The notes under the pieces: model-generated
What the model was told of the DNA's origin: nothing
What the model saw: the letters and a program-made list of their open reading frames with translations, nothing else
The model's database searches: none
Part shown: piece by piece, positions 1 through 11,878 of the stretch
Layout: each line of letters begins with the position of its first letter
How positions within the stretch are numbered: position 1 is the first letter of the stretch
Made by a program: the position numbers and the translations under genes
Assembly: GCA_037951105.1 (NCBI GenBank)
Contig: JBAMJV010009712.1
Coordinates: forward strand, 1 to 64,000
Reading direction: 5' to 3'
Length of the DNA: 64,000 nucleotides
Source of the DNA: Echinarachnius parma
Taxonomy: Eukaryota; Echinodermata; Echinoidea; Clypeasteroida; Echinarachniidae

Positions 1-3000
1 TCCTAGTGACTATAAGACAATTTTGTGTTACTTAGTACTACTTATCATGATCATACTAAAAATAATAAGCATGCTAGGCTAGTGTGGTTTAATGAATACG
101 GGCCCTGATCATCGCCCTAGATACGACAATCTCGTATTATGAGTATATTATATACACCAATTTTGGCGCGGTGCAATTAGCGATGCTAGATATTATATCC
201 ATGCTGTCAAGTCTACTGCCTCCTCTATCACGGTTGATCGCCCATCGTCACGGGAAAGTGCGATAACTCACTTCACCGTCGCGTATCGTGATTAAAGTCA
301 ATGCCAATGGCGTCACGACAGCGTCGGGACGGGTAATGGGGGGGGGGGGGGGGGGGCCCACCCCCAACCCAGTTGATCGACATAAAGTATTCAAGACAAC
401 ATAATCAAGCATTGCAATCAAAGTGTTTTTTTTTCACAGACTTCCCCCTTATGTTTTTTTTTTATTTTTACAATTATATCTTGGGATGGGGCATAGGGTT
501 CCCCGTCCGCATACCTACCTTTAACTTAAGGATATTATACTTCTTTGAGGTGGATTTGCTAAGGGAGGGGGTAACGGATCAACTATCCCCTTCTCCGTTC
601 GAAAAAAAAATACAAGAACATAATTTTCCCCAGGCACTCCCACAAAATAATATCTGCATGCATATGCCCCCGTCAAGATTATGATCATCGCTCGAGCAGA
701 CATATATCCTCTTATAATCATACAACTTTATAGTGCGTTTGAATGCGCTCGAACCCGGCGGTGTCACTTCTTATTCAAAGGTAGGACACATGATTGTTCT
801 CGAATTTAGAAATGACCCCCTGTCTGCGGCGTTTCAAGTACATTTTCAGCAAGTTATACCACCTTTTAAACATCATAACAGTTACAAATTGACATTAAAA
901 AATATCCCAAATGTTTGCATTTCGAGTAACACATTAACCAAAATACCCCTTTTTAAAGAGTCCAATTAATTAATAAATCATCGTTTGTTGCCCATCACCA
1001 AAAGGTACCCTATTTTCACATTTCGCAACATGTCTAAGAAATGTATACCCTTTGTTTGCATCTCCGCGGAAACAAATTCATGAAATATACACCCCCTTTT
1101 CCATTTCCGCGATTTTGTTCTTGTTTGCCAATTAACACATGCGAAAATGTACCCCTTTTTTTGAGCAAAATTGTGAACGATCATGCTTGGCCAATGCCGT
1201 GCAAAGGCATCCCCGGGGCAATCAGCGTAACTATCGAAATGTGTTTCAGGCAGGCTTATTTTTATCAAGAGGAAAGAAAATAAGCCCGAAGCCAATTTCA
1301 AAAATTGCGGTATAGAATTATTAGAGCTGTATTAAAATTCACCCTGTATATATTTTATTCGCAATGACAACCCGATACACACGGATACGCATCATCAGTA
1401 AAACGCCATTTTACCTTCGGACTCCTATCTCATTATCTAAAGTACCTTATAAATACGGAAAGAGAAACTTTCGAGTCCATGTTGTATACCCATTGCATTA
1501 AATAGATCGCTATATTATATTAGTCAAAAATAACAAATATTCTGGGATGCTTTTCTCTGGTAATCCACACTTCATTTTGTTTTATTTATGCGATATGCAC
1601 ATGTATGTCATGTCATGTCATGACGATTTAACAAACAATAATGATAATTTTGTGTAGATTACATCGGAAAGTATGAACATGCATTTGCCTATATTTGTCG
1701 CGATCGGGCGCGTAATAGCCGAGATCTCGCGGGGGGGGGGGGGGGGGGGGGGGTGCTCTTTAGCCCCCCCAGTCTTTTGAAAGTTCGAAGAAGCCCAGTC
1801 TTTTTTTAGGGTTAAATATGCCCATAATTTCATGTGTCGTGTTAATATTTCAATTTCTTCATGAAAGAAAGATACTTTACAAACTGTAATATATTCAATT
1901 TCGTTTTGACGAATATTATCATAGAATTGTATTCAAAATCATGTTAAATGTCAAATATTTAATGGTATATTATATTATCAATTCTAACCTAACTTTGTAT
2001 ATTGGATCATTTCAACATAGAGGAGGACTATAATTATGGATTAATTTACACGAGAATGAAAATGAATTAAAACCCCATGACTCGGGAATATCATTATAAT
2101 ACAAATGTGATTATTCATTTTAAAACCACAGCATGAAATATTCATACGAATAAAGCGGGAGATACCCATGCATAATTGAAGATTATTTTCACGCGGGGCG
2201 GGCTTGAGGTTATGAAACGCCCGGATATTCCATATCCCATCCCATTGAAATTAATAATTGCGTATAGTATTCTCTCGAGACAATGAAGACATCATAAATA
2301 TAAAAAGAAAAGTACCGCTAGTCCACATCGCCCTTTTTGTTTGAGAAAGTAAGATATTGAGTGAGAGGGAGAGAGGGAGAGAGGGATGGGAATAGAGTTA
2401 TAAAGTGAGTCAATATAAAATTATAGAGCCCAAGATTTCGCTCCTGTTATACAGTAGTATAGCAAAATATTCGTCGGATAGGGAGGCAAAGTAGCCACAA
2501 TGGCAGAGAGATAAAGAGATAATATTGGATGAGGGGGAGATACGTAAAAGGAGCATTATTATATAAGAGAAATAAATAATAATTATTTTACATTTACTTA
2601 CTAATCAATACATTTAATGAAGGATATTAATATTAATTAATCGATGTATTATAATTTGTGTACTTATTTATTTATTTATCACTGCATTTCATATATTAAT
2701 GTATGCCTTTAATATATATTATGTAAAGGCATACATTTATAAATATTTCATATATTATAACCAAGTGGTTGAATCAAGTACAGTTTTACAAATATTGACT
2801 CAAGACTTGGCGAAATCAACTTCATGCGTAATACAATGGTACTGGTCATGTACATGTACTTTTGTTGGAATTAAGAAAGTGAGATTTCAGTATAGCAGCA
2901 TAATGTTACGCGTACGATGTCTTCAATTGCCAATTAATGACAGACATACTGAGAAACAATCTTCACTAAGCAATCAGAAAGAGATCATCGATGATTAAAA

Positions 3001-3017
3001 ACAGCACACTAACTGTA
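1..3017. other. gene-free AT-rich stretch with simple repeats
   Basis: I see no exon with coding character and splice sites here. The stretch holds a 19-base G run (338-356), a 23-base G run (1731-1753), a 5-base CATGT/TCATG repeat near 1605-1622, a GAGAGG-rich patch near 2360-2385, and a 13-bp perfect stem (AATGTATGCCTTT at 2698-2710 with its complement at 2725-2737). Between about 780 and 1180, ACCCCTTTT-like words recur in an irregular repeat. Short ORFs on both strands here have no recognisable product. Confidence 0.6.
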
Positions 3018-3021
3018 TTAA

Positions 3022-3673
3022 AGGGATCACATTGTCCAGATCCCCAAAACTTACTTAGAACTCTGGCGGTTCTCACATATACCTTGTTGTATCCGTATTA
3101 CCAATAGAAGCATGGAACATGTTTTTTCTTCAAATTTCGCTTTCGTTAAAAAGATGTTATTTTACGATTTAAGTTTTCGGATATTTAACTGTTCACTGGA
3201 TAGTCATACATGCATAACTGTGTACAAACACAGAGCAATGAGTATACTAGTAGTAGTTATCACCTGACTTAGTAAATACAGTACATCAGCTGCCATGTAA
3301 CATTTTGTTAACATTTTGTAACAGTTGTTAACTTTGCTGTCGGGAAAATCATGGAATGTTCCCCGCGGGATTTAAAATGCTATTACGTGGAGAAAATAAG
3401 TCCCTCGACTACGTCTCGGGACTTATTTACTCTTCCCTCAATAGCATTTAAAATCCCTCGGGAGTGGAACATTCCGTGCTTTTCCCTCCACCATCAGTTA
3501 ACAAGTGTATAATATCACATTGCATTTTCGCTCATTATTAGGCCATAACATCAATTTAACGTGGATTTTTCACACATTGCTCGATAGTCAGTGGACATAT
3601 CATATCACAACAATACACATTATTTCAACCTTTCATCACTTTTTGCACATGTCAACAAAGTTAGTAGATCCCT
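3022..3673. mobile_element. TTAA-flanked MITE, family B (AGGGATC ends)
   Basis: The element starts AGGGATC and ends GATCCCT, and TTAA lies directly outside each end (3018-3021 and 3674-3677). TTAA duplication is the hallmark of piggyBac-type transposition. Related copies are at 5052-5445, 9776-10144 and 35952-36326, sharing internal text such as the AACAAAGTTA...ATCCCT end. There is no coding capacity, so it is non-autonomous. A nested palindrome occupies 3353-3475. Confidence 0.7.
3353..3475. repeat. 123-bp palindrome nested in a MITE
   Basis: GGAATGTTCC at the left pairs with GGAACATTCC at the right. The arms continue imperfectly inward through a TTTAAAATGCTATT-type core and an AATAAGTCCC / GGGACTTATT stem, for arms of about 55 bp and a short loop. 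Confidence 0.75.
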
Positions 3674-4199
3674 TTAAACCTTTGAGTTTGTAGCCTTATA
3701 TCGGTTCGTTTATTTGCAACTCTCGTTGTTAATAATCATATGAAATGTTTGGTAGAAAAGAAACAAACAATTAACATTTGCAAAATGTGCTATGATATTT
3801 GTTTTTATATAACTTGCTTGCATATAATCATGTCAACTTTGAAATTAATGTTATTGCAATAAAAAAATAAAAGTAAAGATCATACTTTCATGACAAAGTT
3901 ACGTATATTAAACATGAACATAATATGGGAAAGTTCTTACCCTATAACGTGTAAGGTATAAACACTATTTATCAATAAACTTTCAATAACATGTTTTGAA
4001 ATTTGTATTAAAGTGCCGGACTATTTATTGATAACCAAGATATTGATGTTGGAATTTACTCCTATTTCAGGTGCATTTTCCACATTCATTTCCCCAGTAG
4101 TGTAGTATGGTCCGACTGATACGCACACTCTACGCATTCCTTTAGTGTTAATAAGACAGTATCCTTATCTAAAATGTTGTTTTGTATTTTTTCAAGTGC

Positions 4200-4200
<1 letters not shown>

Positions 4201-4243
<43 letters not shown>
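4201..4243. repeat. poly-C homopolymer, 43 nt
   Basis: An uninterrupted C run, the longest homopolymer in the window. The minus strand is a 43-nt G run that could form G-quadruplex structures. Confidence 0.95.
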
Positions 4244-5051
4244 ATTGTGCCCCTCGTATCTATACCTTTCCCGCAGTTGTTATAAAAACAAATACTGTAT
4301 CCACTATGATCATTCTAGGAGTCGAAGGTAATTCAGAAGTTGTGATATAAAATTGTGACGAAATATGAGATCAAATTTGTCGTGTAATAAATAGAGTGCC
4401 TGTAAACGACTCTTTAAACAAGATCGGATATGACATAATATACGAGTATGATGTTCGGTCGCATCTTAGATACATTCAAGAAGATTTAAAGGGATATTGC
4501 TTTTATAGCCATGTCGATAATGCCCGCAAGAAACCTATTTTCATTACCATTTATTGTCATTTGAATTCAGGGGGTAGTGTGTGATGCATTCTCGCCTAAA
4601 TCAAATCTAATATCATGGATATATATGTGACCTGTGAGATTCGTACATAGGGTTGTGCATAATGAATAGCTTAATTCCAAAAGGCGTTAAATCCACTTTA
4701 TTAACTTTATGACGGAGACATTTGCGATGAATTTAGTTTTTGCATCCGTCTGTTGGCATGTTAAAATAGAGTGTTCCATATTTTGTTTTGATTGCGAAAT
4801 TTGACATGAGGCTCTATAACATAACTAGCTATATATAGGTTGCTTGTTAATGCACTGATATTGTTAACTCCATATTCATGGAAATTGGAGTTAGAGCTTG
4901 TACAAATTTAGGTTTTCCTGTATGGATCCGTCAAATTTTCGAAGGATGATTTAGGCGTCTAGAAGAAACAGGGCACATTATACATGTACATGGATATGAA
5001 ATTATCAAAATGCATTTGTATTTGTATCGCTCAGAATGAGCGCTTTGCATG

Positions 5052-5445
5052 ATCTAGTAACTTAGTAATCATAATCTACCAAAACCTATTTAGAACTGTA
5101 CTTAGCAGTTCTCTCATACATTTGTTTTATTAATAGAAGCACGGAACGGGTTTTGGGTTTCCGAATTTCTCTTTCGTTATAAAGATATTTATGATTGAAA
5201 GTCCGGATTTGAAAGTCTCCATGGGAGAATTTCAACTGTGTACAAAGTTAGTGCAGTGAGTTAACAAACATCACTTGCCATGTTCGCTCATTACTAGTTC
5301 ATATACGATATTCATCTACCAGGGAGTTTGTATACACATCATTGAGTAGATATAAATACAATGCAGTTTGGCAATAACAAAGGGTTGCCACCCCTTTGTC
5401 AGTTTGTGCATGACAACAAAGTCACTATATATACATTAGATCCCT
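5052..5445. mobile_element. decayed family-B TTAA MITE
   Basis: The GATCTAGTAAC text near the left and GATCCCT followed by TTAA at the right match family B at 3022-3673 and 35952-36326. The left terminus has lost its AGGGATC end. Confidence 0.55.
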
Positions 5446-5995
5446 TTAAGATTCATCTTTATCAAGTCATATATTAGGCTTGGCTAGAAGCCTTGAACAC
5501 GTTTAAACACTCTGGACTAGACAAAAGCATAACAAAATGCACTCTTACTTGGTGCCTACAATGGATTTTGAATATATAGTAGTTTAACATCAGCATTAGA
5601 TGACGAAATCAACTTAAACCCCGATCATTATATATTATATCCTTCCTTAATTGTTTTCAACCAAGTCTAGTAAAAGTGCGAATAGCATTAACACATTAAT
5701 AATCATTGCGGTGAAAACTAAGATCCCGTAATTTTAGCTAAATAAGACTTATAAAGTTCTTTCTATGAGAGGTGTCGTGTGTTTTCAAAATTAATATAAA
5801 TGTTGTAAAAGAAAGTATGTACTTTTTTTAGTCATGTAATATAACGAATGTAGAAACTGATTATGGCATAGTTTAATTCCATATTAAATATTAAACAAAA
5901 TATTTGCTCATTATTAGTGGACAAATATCTTCATTTAAGTTATACTGTAATTATAACCGAAATTAAGACAAAACATCTTCTGTTAAGTAAAATCA

Positions 5996-6235
5996 AATAT
6001 TAAGAACTTCAGGAAATATTATAATACGGATTATCAACAATTTCAACTTACTCTCTCGCCCGTGATCAGCATCAGCAATACCACGAAAGACAACACCTTG
6101 GCAGCAATATCCTTTCTCAGTCATAAAGAAAATGCATGTTTTCCCTCTGCAATTTCGGTTAACTATCAGACCAACTCGTCTTGTATCAGGTTCGGACTCA
6201 ACGTAAGTCATGCAAATCACAGTAAATACAAACAA
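5996..6235 (-). CDS. candidate orphan exon, cysteine-containing
   Basis: An 80-codon open frame starts MFVFTVICMTYVES, resembling a short signal peptide, and then carries several cysteines (CRGKTC, GYCC). A good donor (GAGAGA then GTAAGTTG) lies at about 6045-6055. I do not recognise the product and found no partner exon. This could be one exon of a gene mostly outside the window, or chance. Confidence 0.2.
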
Positions 6236-6239
6236 ACTG

Positions 6240-7069
6240 TTTTGGCAGTCTCAAAAGTGGACACGTTACAATTTTAACAACAGCAACAAAATCGTGTTTA
6301 GTTCATTTATGTTCGCTCAAATTGCTTACTTATATCATCACAAATCATCGGGTAAGTGGTAATGTCCATTGTTTATTATAATAAAGGCATATATATCCAG
6401 ATTCACTGTAATACCTTCGCTTCTTAATGAAAACGATTCAATCCAAATCCATATTGTCGCTAAAGGTTGTTAGAGCTCTTTATTATTATCAGTTGTACCC
6501 AGTAGGTTCCACCACTACAGCTAGCTGCCACTTGCTAGAATGGAGCCCGAGGTATAATGACCCACCTACGATACCTGCCAGATGGCTCGCTATACTAGTA
6601 CTACCGTAATCAAACTCTGCATGTCGCCTTTCTATTCGGTTCGGCGGCGCGAAGATGACTTCATATTAACGATAAACGAAAATTAGGCTCTGGTTCACTT
6701 CCGATGCAGCCCTTTCTTTTGCTGAAATGGAGCCCATGGGCGGAAAGACCGACAACTATAGAAAGACATAACCCAACCAGGTCGTAAAAACGAAATATAT
6801 ATATTATACAGTATATCACACTGTTATTATTTGTATGCATCAAAATTACACCATCCTCAAGGAAATCCTGTACCCCCCCCCCCCGCCCCCCCCCCCAATC
6901 CCAAGTGTGCCACTTGATGACTACGCCACTGATTGCTAGTATTAATCAACTCTGATTTCAACATATTATTGTTCAGTAACGCGACGTCGTATAGATAGCC
7001 AGATGGCGTTTGTACCAATCAACACAACTGCATTTCTGTGACCCGGTGTAAGGGGGAATAAATTATATT
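6240..7069. other. no gene seen
   Basis: Short ORFs only, with no splice-supported exon. A C-rich run with single G interruption lies at about 6872-6896. Confidence 0.5.
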
Positions 7070-7216
7070 GATGACGACGATGATGTCGATGATGATGATG
7101 ATGACGATGATGGCGATGACGATGATGATTATGATGATGATGACAATAATGACGATGGTGACGATACTGATGATGAAGATGATGATGATGGTAATGCTGA
7201 TGATTTGGGATATTCT
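7070..7216. repeat. GAT/ATC trinucleotide array
   Basis: Imperfect GAT-type trinucleotide repeat, read as a His-rich frame on the minus strand. It is low-complexity and not a gene. Confidence 0.85.
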
Positions 7217-7439
7217 TCATACCCATTTTATTTAGGGTTTATTATTATGTCACCTTACCATATGACATTACCGTAGCCATAAGTTTATTGTGATCCTTAA
7301 CTTTGTAAGATTTTTCCAAATTATATTTGCGACTTCAATCATATACCAATATCATTGTAAGATTCGTCTGAATGATGTGTGATAATTTCATAGACAAAAC
7401 ACTGTTTACTCAGTGAAAAGATTGATGTCAGTTTTATCA

Positions 7440-7993
7440 CCTACTACCCATTCATTGACATATATCACAACCATCGTCATCGTCATTACCACCACCATCA
7501 CTACCACCATCTTCATCATCATCATAATCATCACCATCATCATTATCATCATCAAGATCATCTTCATAATCGTCATCGTCATCACCACCCTCACCACCAC
7601 CACCACCACCACCACCGTCATCATCATCACCATTATCACCATCATCATCTTCATCATCACCACCATCATCTTCATAATCATCGTCATCACCACACTCACC
7701 ATCACCACCACCACCATCATAGACATCACCACCCTCACAATCATCATCACCATCACCACACCATCATAATCATCACCACCCTCATCATTATCATCATCAA
7801 TCAGAAGCCTGGTTTAAAAACAAATACAATGTATTCAGAACGGCTCTTTTTCTACTCTCTGAGAGGATCTGAATAATAACCGTTATATCCTGTTGGTATC
7901 ATGTTCATTGTCATAACCACCCTCATCATAATCATCACCACCCTCACCATCACCATCATCATCATCATCATCACCACCACCACCACCACCACC

Positions 7994-8084
<91 letters not shown>

Positions 8085-8086
8085 AT
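7440..8086. repeat. two ATC/ACC trinucleotide arrays separated by a duplicated unique segment
   Basis: CAT/CAC arrays run at 7440-7800 and 7905-8086. The second includes a long pure ATC run (about 8008-8084). The single-copy text between them (7797-7905) recurs after the second array, where it is split by the MITE at 8103-8623. The locus is therefore a tandem duplication of array plus flank. Confidence 0.85.
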
Positions 8087-8102
8087 CAGAAGCCTGGTTT
8101 AA

Positions 8103-8623
8103 AGGGGTAGTTTAGTTTTGGTACATCACAATTTTTTTGTGAGGTAATGAAAAACTGAGTGTCGGATTTGAGAGAACATGCAATTTTAATGGCAGAATAA
8201 ACTTTATTTGGTCAAAATCGACCCAGAAACGGCTGAAATAACAATATATATATCTGATCTTATAATTATTTGGGGCCCAAATAATTAGATGATTTGTTCA
8301 AAATTTTTTTTAAATGCTTGCACTTTTTCAAAAATGTTCAAAAGCGTTTTTTAAATAGTTGTTGATGCTCTCTCTATTTAATCATTATTTCAATAAAACA
8401 TCACATGCATAATTTTGTATTAAAAATGGTTGAAACCAATGCCTTTTTAGAAAGCGCCCTCTTGTGTTTTAATAGCTCTTTATGAATGATAACAGGCATT
8501 TTACTTAGTCGTTTGTAACTTTGTATACCTTTCGAGCATGGTAGAGTTATAACTATTAGTTTATAATGTTAATGTCCAGGTTTGGTTAATAAAGTTCAGC
8601 CTTACCAAAACTGTACTACCCCT
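8103..8623. mobile_element. TTAA-flanked MITE, family A (521 bp)
   Basis: Ends are AGGGGTAGTTTAG...CTGTACTACCCCT, with TTAA on both sides (8099-8102 and 8624-8627). The duplicated flank at 7797-7830 shows the same site without the element: the text reads TTTAAAAACAAAT there, with a single TTAA. This is an internal empty-site control for a precise TTAA insertion. It has no ORF. Other copies are at 21068-21583 and 55747-56282. Confidence 0.85.
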
Positions 8624-9770
8624 TTAAAAACAAATACAATGTATTCAGAACGGCTCTACTTGTTTTACTCTCTGAGAGGATCTGAATAATTACCGTTATA
8701 TCCTGTTGGTATCATGTTCATCTGTTTACTTTATGTGAAAGTAACATACAAATGTTATGGCATACTCTTAATGATAAAAGAAAAGAATCATATAAGACTG
8801 TTATTGATTGTATAGCAGAACTTTAATACAAATCCTAAAACAAACATTTGGTAACAGTCATGTAGAATAATTTGCTTGATATAAATTATCTCAATAAAGG
8901 AAAGCTATAAATAAACCATAAACTATTTACAACTGCATTCATAAAACAACAACGTCTATAGTAATATCATAGCTGAGGTATAACAAATAACACAAATGAA
9001 CCGTGGCAACATTTTGGACGGAAAATAAATAATACTCTTCTTTAGTAGATTAACTGCCATGAGTTAGAATTTGGCTAAATATAGTACATGTATATATTCA
9101 ATAAATCAATATTATGTACATTACATTTACATAAGAACGATGCAATTTAGAGACATTTTCAAAATATACAAAATATCATTGTACCAACCATATACAATTC
9201 AATATCCGGAAATAAAATAGAGATCATCAAAAAATTGCAACATTTTAACACAGTTAAACTTTAACTTAACTATACAAATTTACTTTTTATCTAAAAAAAA
9301 CTTCTAAACCATTGGAATGTCATACCAAAAGTTAATTGCAGAGAAATCAACTTGGGCAATCTAAAATGCAAAAAAGAAACACTAGTACAATTTAAAATCA
9401 CTTAAATTATGATAAAGAATTTAAATTAATCAATAACAGAAAATAATAGGACTTCATAATCTTGGCATAATCAATCAATATTAAAATATGGAATTAAACA
9501 AACACACATAATAAGGCAAGTTCAAAAGAGAAAAAGGGGGCAAGTTAAAACAACATGGAGAATATACAATGTTTATTTGAAATGAAATTGGCAAGATTGA
9601 AGTTCTAAAAGCATTTGAAAACAATAAATGTTTTCTCAAAATTCATGTAGGTGAACTGGTACATATAATATGAATACTCAATATTTAAAAGAAAAACTCT
9701 TATTATAAATAAATTTTGAAACTCTTCTTCAATATATAACATTTTCATCCATACATTCCCTTATGTGAAT
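8624..9770. other. no gene seen; very AT-rich
   Basis: Starts with the second copy of the duplicated flank (8624-8722), then A/T-rich DNA with no ORF or splice-supported exon. Confidence 0.6.
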
Positions 9771-9775
9771 TTTAA

Positions 9776-10144
9776 AGGGATAGATCTAGGAACATTCTCA
9801 AAATCCACAGAACGTACTTACAACTCTAGCAGTTCTCACAAAACTCATTGTATTAGCAATAGAAGCATGAATCAGGTTTGGGTTTAACCAAACTTCTCTT
9901 TCATTATAAAGATATGTATGATTGAAATGTTTGGATTTGAAAGTCTCTAGTGGAGACTTTCAACTGTGCTCAAAGTGAGTGCAATGAGTACGTGAATATC
10001 ACTTTGCATTTTTGCTCATTACTCGGTCATATGATATTTATTTACCATCAAACTTTCACACATCACTCTGTTGACGGCACAGAAATACACATTGTATCAT
10101 CCTTCGGCAGTTTCTGGACATGTCAACAAAGTTACTATATCCCT
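9776..10144. mobile_element. family-B TTAA MITE
   Basis: The left end AGGGATAG follows TTAA (9772-9775). The right end is ATCCCT followed by TTTA, a mutated TTAA. The internal text matches the other family-B copies, including GACATGTCAACAAAGTTAC near the right end. Confidence 0.6.
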
Positions 10145-10182
10145 TTTAGCAAGTTAAAACTTTTCTTCAAATAAATAATTGA

Positions 10183-10372
10183 AAAAAGTTAGATTTACAT
10201 ATCATCAATATATTACTCTGTTCAACAATAAAAGTTAGATTTACTCATCTTCAATATATTACTCTGTTCAACAATAAAAGCGAGATGTATTCTTCTTCAA
10301 TATATTATTCTGTTCCACAATAATAGTTAGACTTACTCTTATTCAATACATTACTCTTTGCATCAATAACAT
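10183..10372. repeat. 46-bp tandem repeat, about 4 copies
   Basis: The word ATTACTCTGTTCAACAATA recurs with a 46-bp period (for example ACTCTG at 10215 and 10261), then in two more diverged copies. Confidence 0.75.
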
Positions 10373-10879
10373 GAGTATTACTTTTCATCAATATGTATAC
10401 TGTTCATATACTCTAAATTCCTGTATCAATATAACAAAGTTCTACTTGGCACCAAAGATAATTTTTAATTGAATAATAAAGACAGTAAAATAACATTTAG
10501 AAACAAAATGTACATTCTGAAAAATTTAAAGTCTGTATATTTCTTTAGCTGACAGAGGCAATTAATTGGTAGATGATATCAACATATTGCTAAGCTACAC
10601 TACACTCCTTTATGATAGCTACTGTAACAAACGTAAAAGAAAATGATGCTCCAAATTGATTATCCTTGGTTCTGGAAGTTCATACTTACTTCACCAATTT
10701 CGATTCATTTTTATTTTTAAGTTAACAAGCGATTTTATGAAAATTCGAAGATGTCTTCTCGATGAACGCAATCCGCGATACTGATGAGTGATATAAAACA
10801 ACTTACCAATGTGCTTTAATGAAAAAGTCAATCTTATAACTCATTGGTATAGAAAAGCCCATTAGTTAGTTGTATATAT

Positions 10880-10957
10880 TAACCCATTGCTTACGGGAAC
10901 CGTGCGGGCTATGTACAAAGTTTATTGGTATTTCAGAATCTTGAAGAGAACGGGTTA
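10880..10957. mobile_element. very short TTAA-flanked palindromic element
   Basis: TTAACCC...GGGTTAA encloses about 70 bp with the text GCTTACGGGAACCG. A second copy lies at 57150-57226 with the same internal text and GTTAACCTG...CAGGTAAAC ends. Confidence 0.5.
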
Positions 10958-11224
10958 ACAGAATATATATGTTCCCGCTAGCCTAGCCTAGCAAGCGAGC
11001 CGAACCAGCAAGCGAGCCGAACCAGCGTCCCGTTGATTGTTTGAGTACCCGTGTGCACCGACCAATCAACCTTGCCTGTTATTGACCAATTAGGAACGTA
11101 CTCGCTCATGCGAGATAGTGCGTTTGGAGCCGAAGTAGAGTATAAAACACGATTGCTTACATTAGATTATATCACTTGACAAAGTGTTGCAGCGGCACAC
11201 GAAACGTCGTGATCTTTTAGATTC

Positions 11225-11280
11225 CTTGTTGACCATACATTGCGAGACAAACGAATATCACTAGCGATATTATTTTCGAT
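11225..11280. repeat. single-arm copy of the 63.5-kb hairpin repeat
   Basis: Contains GTTGACCATACATTGCGAGA and then AACGAATATCACTAGCGATA, the same text as one arm of the hairpin at 63516-63633. A further copy is at 39228-39276. Confidence 0.7.
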
Positions 11281-11604
11281 ACAATATCCGCAATGAGTAA
11301 TATATTTACTATTAGAATATATATTGTTTGACTATCCTTATAGTTCAAATAATGAATAAGTTCTCCTGATTAGAGGAGTGGTCATCAAGCTTGGGATTAT
11401 TGGCAGAACAGTTTTGAGGTGGAAACTGTACGTTTATCGAAATAGTTCTTGTTAGACTTGCATGTCAGTAACTCTCACAAAAATAAACCAAGATAATAAA
11501 ATATTGTCGGTTGAGAAAGAGAAAGCCGCTAAAGTCACTTTTAGAATTTGGGGGATAATCATGTTTTAACTTTGAAAGCCATGCAGAAATAAAGTGTAGC
11601 TCTC

Positions 11605-11646
11605 TTTATTATTTGATGGATATTCCCCAAATTAGACATATTTATT
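11605..11646 (-). promoter_or_regulatory. poly(A) signals for the IHO1-like gene
   Basis: On the minus strand AATAAA occurs at 11641-11646 and again at 11605-11610, about 105 and 140 bases past the stop codon at 11750. This fits the end of a transcript that uses the most distal copy of the last exon. Confidence 0.5.
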
Positions 11647-11749
11647 ATCAGAAAATTTGCATCACATAGAGGCGGCTCTAATCGACTTTAATGCCCTTCT
11701 CACTCTCACCGGACGATATGTCCTAACTGGAAACTCTAAATCTATCGGC

Positions 11750-11878
11750 TCAGTAGACAGACGAGGCACGCTGATTTGGACGTCGTTGCTTGTTACTTGG
11801 GATGATCTGCAGAACGGTTCTGCTCAGGTCCTCCTGGGAAGAAAAGATCATCCTCCGCTTGCGACTCATCTTCAGGCC
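11750..11878 (-). CDS. IHO1: IHO1-like exon 11, distal copy (C)
   Basis: Acceptor CTAATTCAG precedes phase-0 codons GLKMSRKRRMIFSSQEDLSR and the exon ends SSVY-stop. It is the furthest of three tandem copies and the one followed closely by AATAAA signals. Confidence 0.6.
   Translation of the reverse strand, partial: GLKMSRKRRMIFSSQEDLSRTVLQIIPSNKQRRPNQRASSVY

Larger units (their letters stand above)
3690..5990. other. gene-free stretch with poly-C tract and a decayed MITE
   Basis: No supported exon. It contains a 43-base C run (4201-4243) and a decayed family-B MITE at 5052-5445 whose right end GATCCCT is followed by TTAA (5446-5449). Confidence 0.55.

Noticed and set aside
7406-8110. Long open frames of poly-Met/Val and Ile/Thr residues on both strands
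   Set aside because: They are read-through of ATC/ACC trinucleotide arrays. The frames are open on both strands and have no start context or exon partners.
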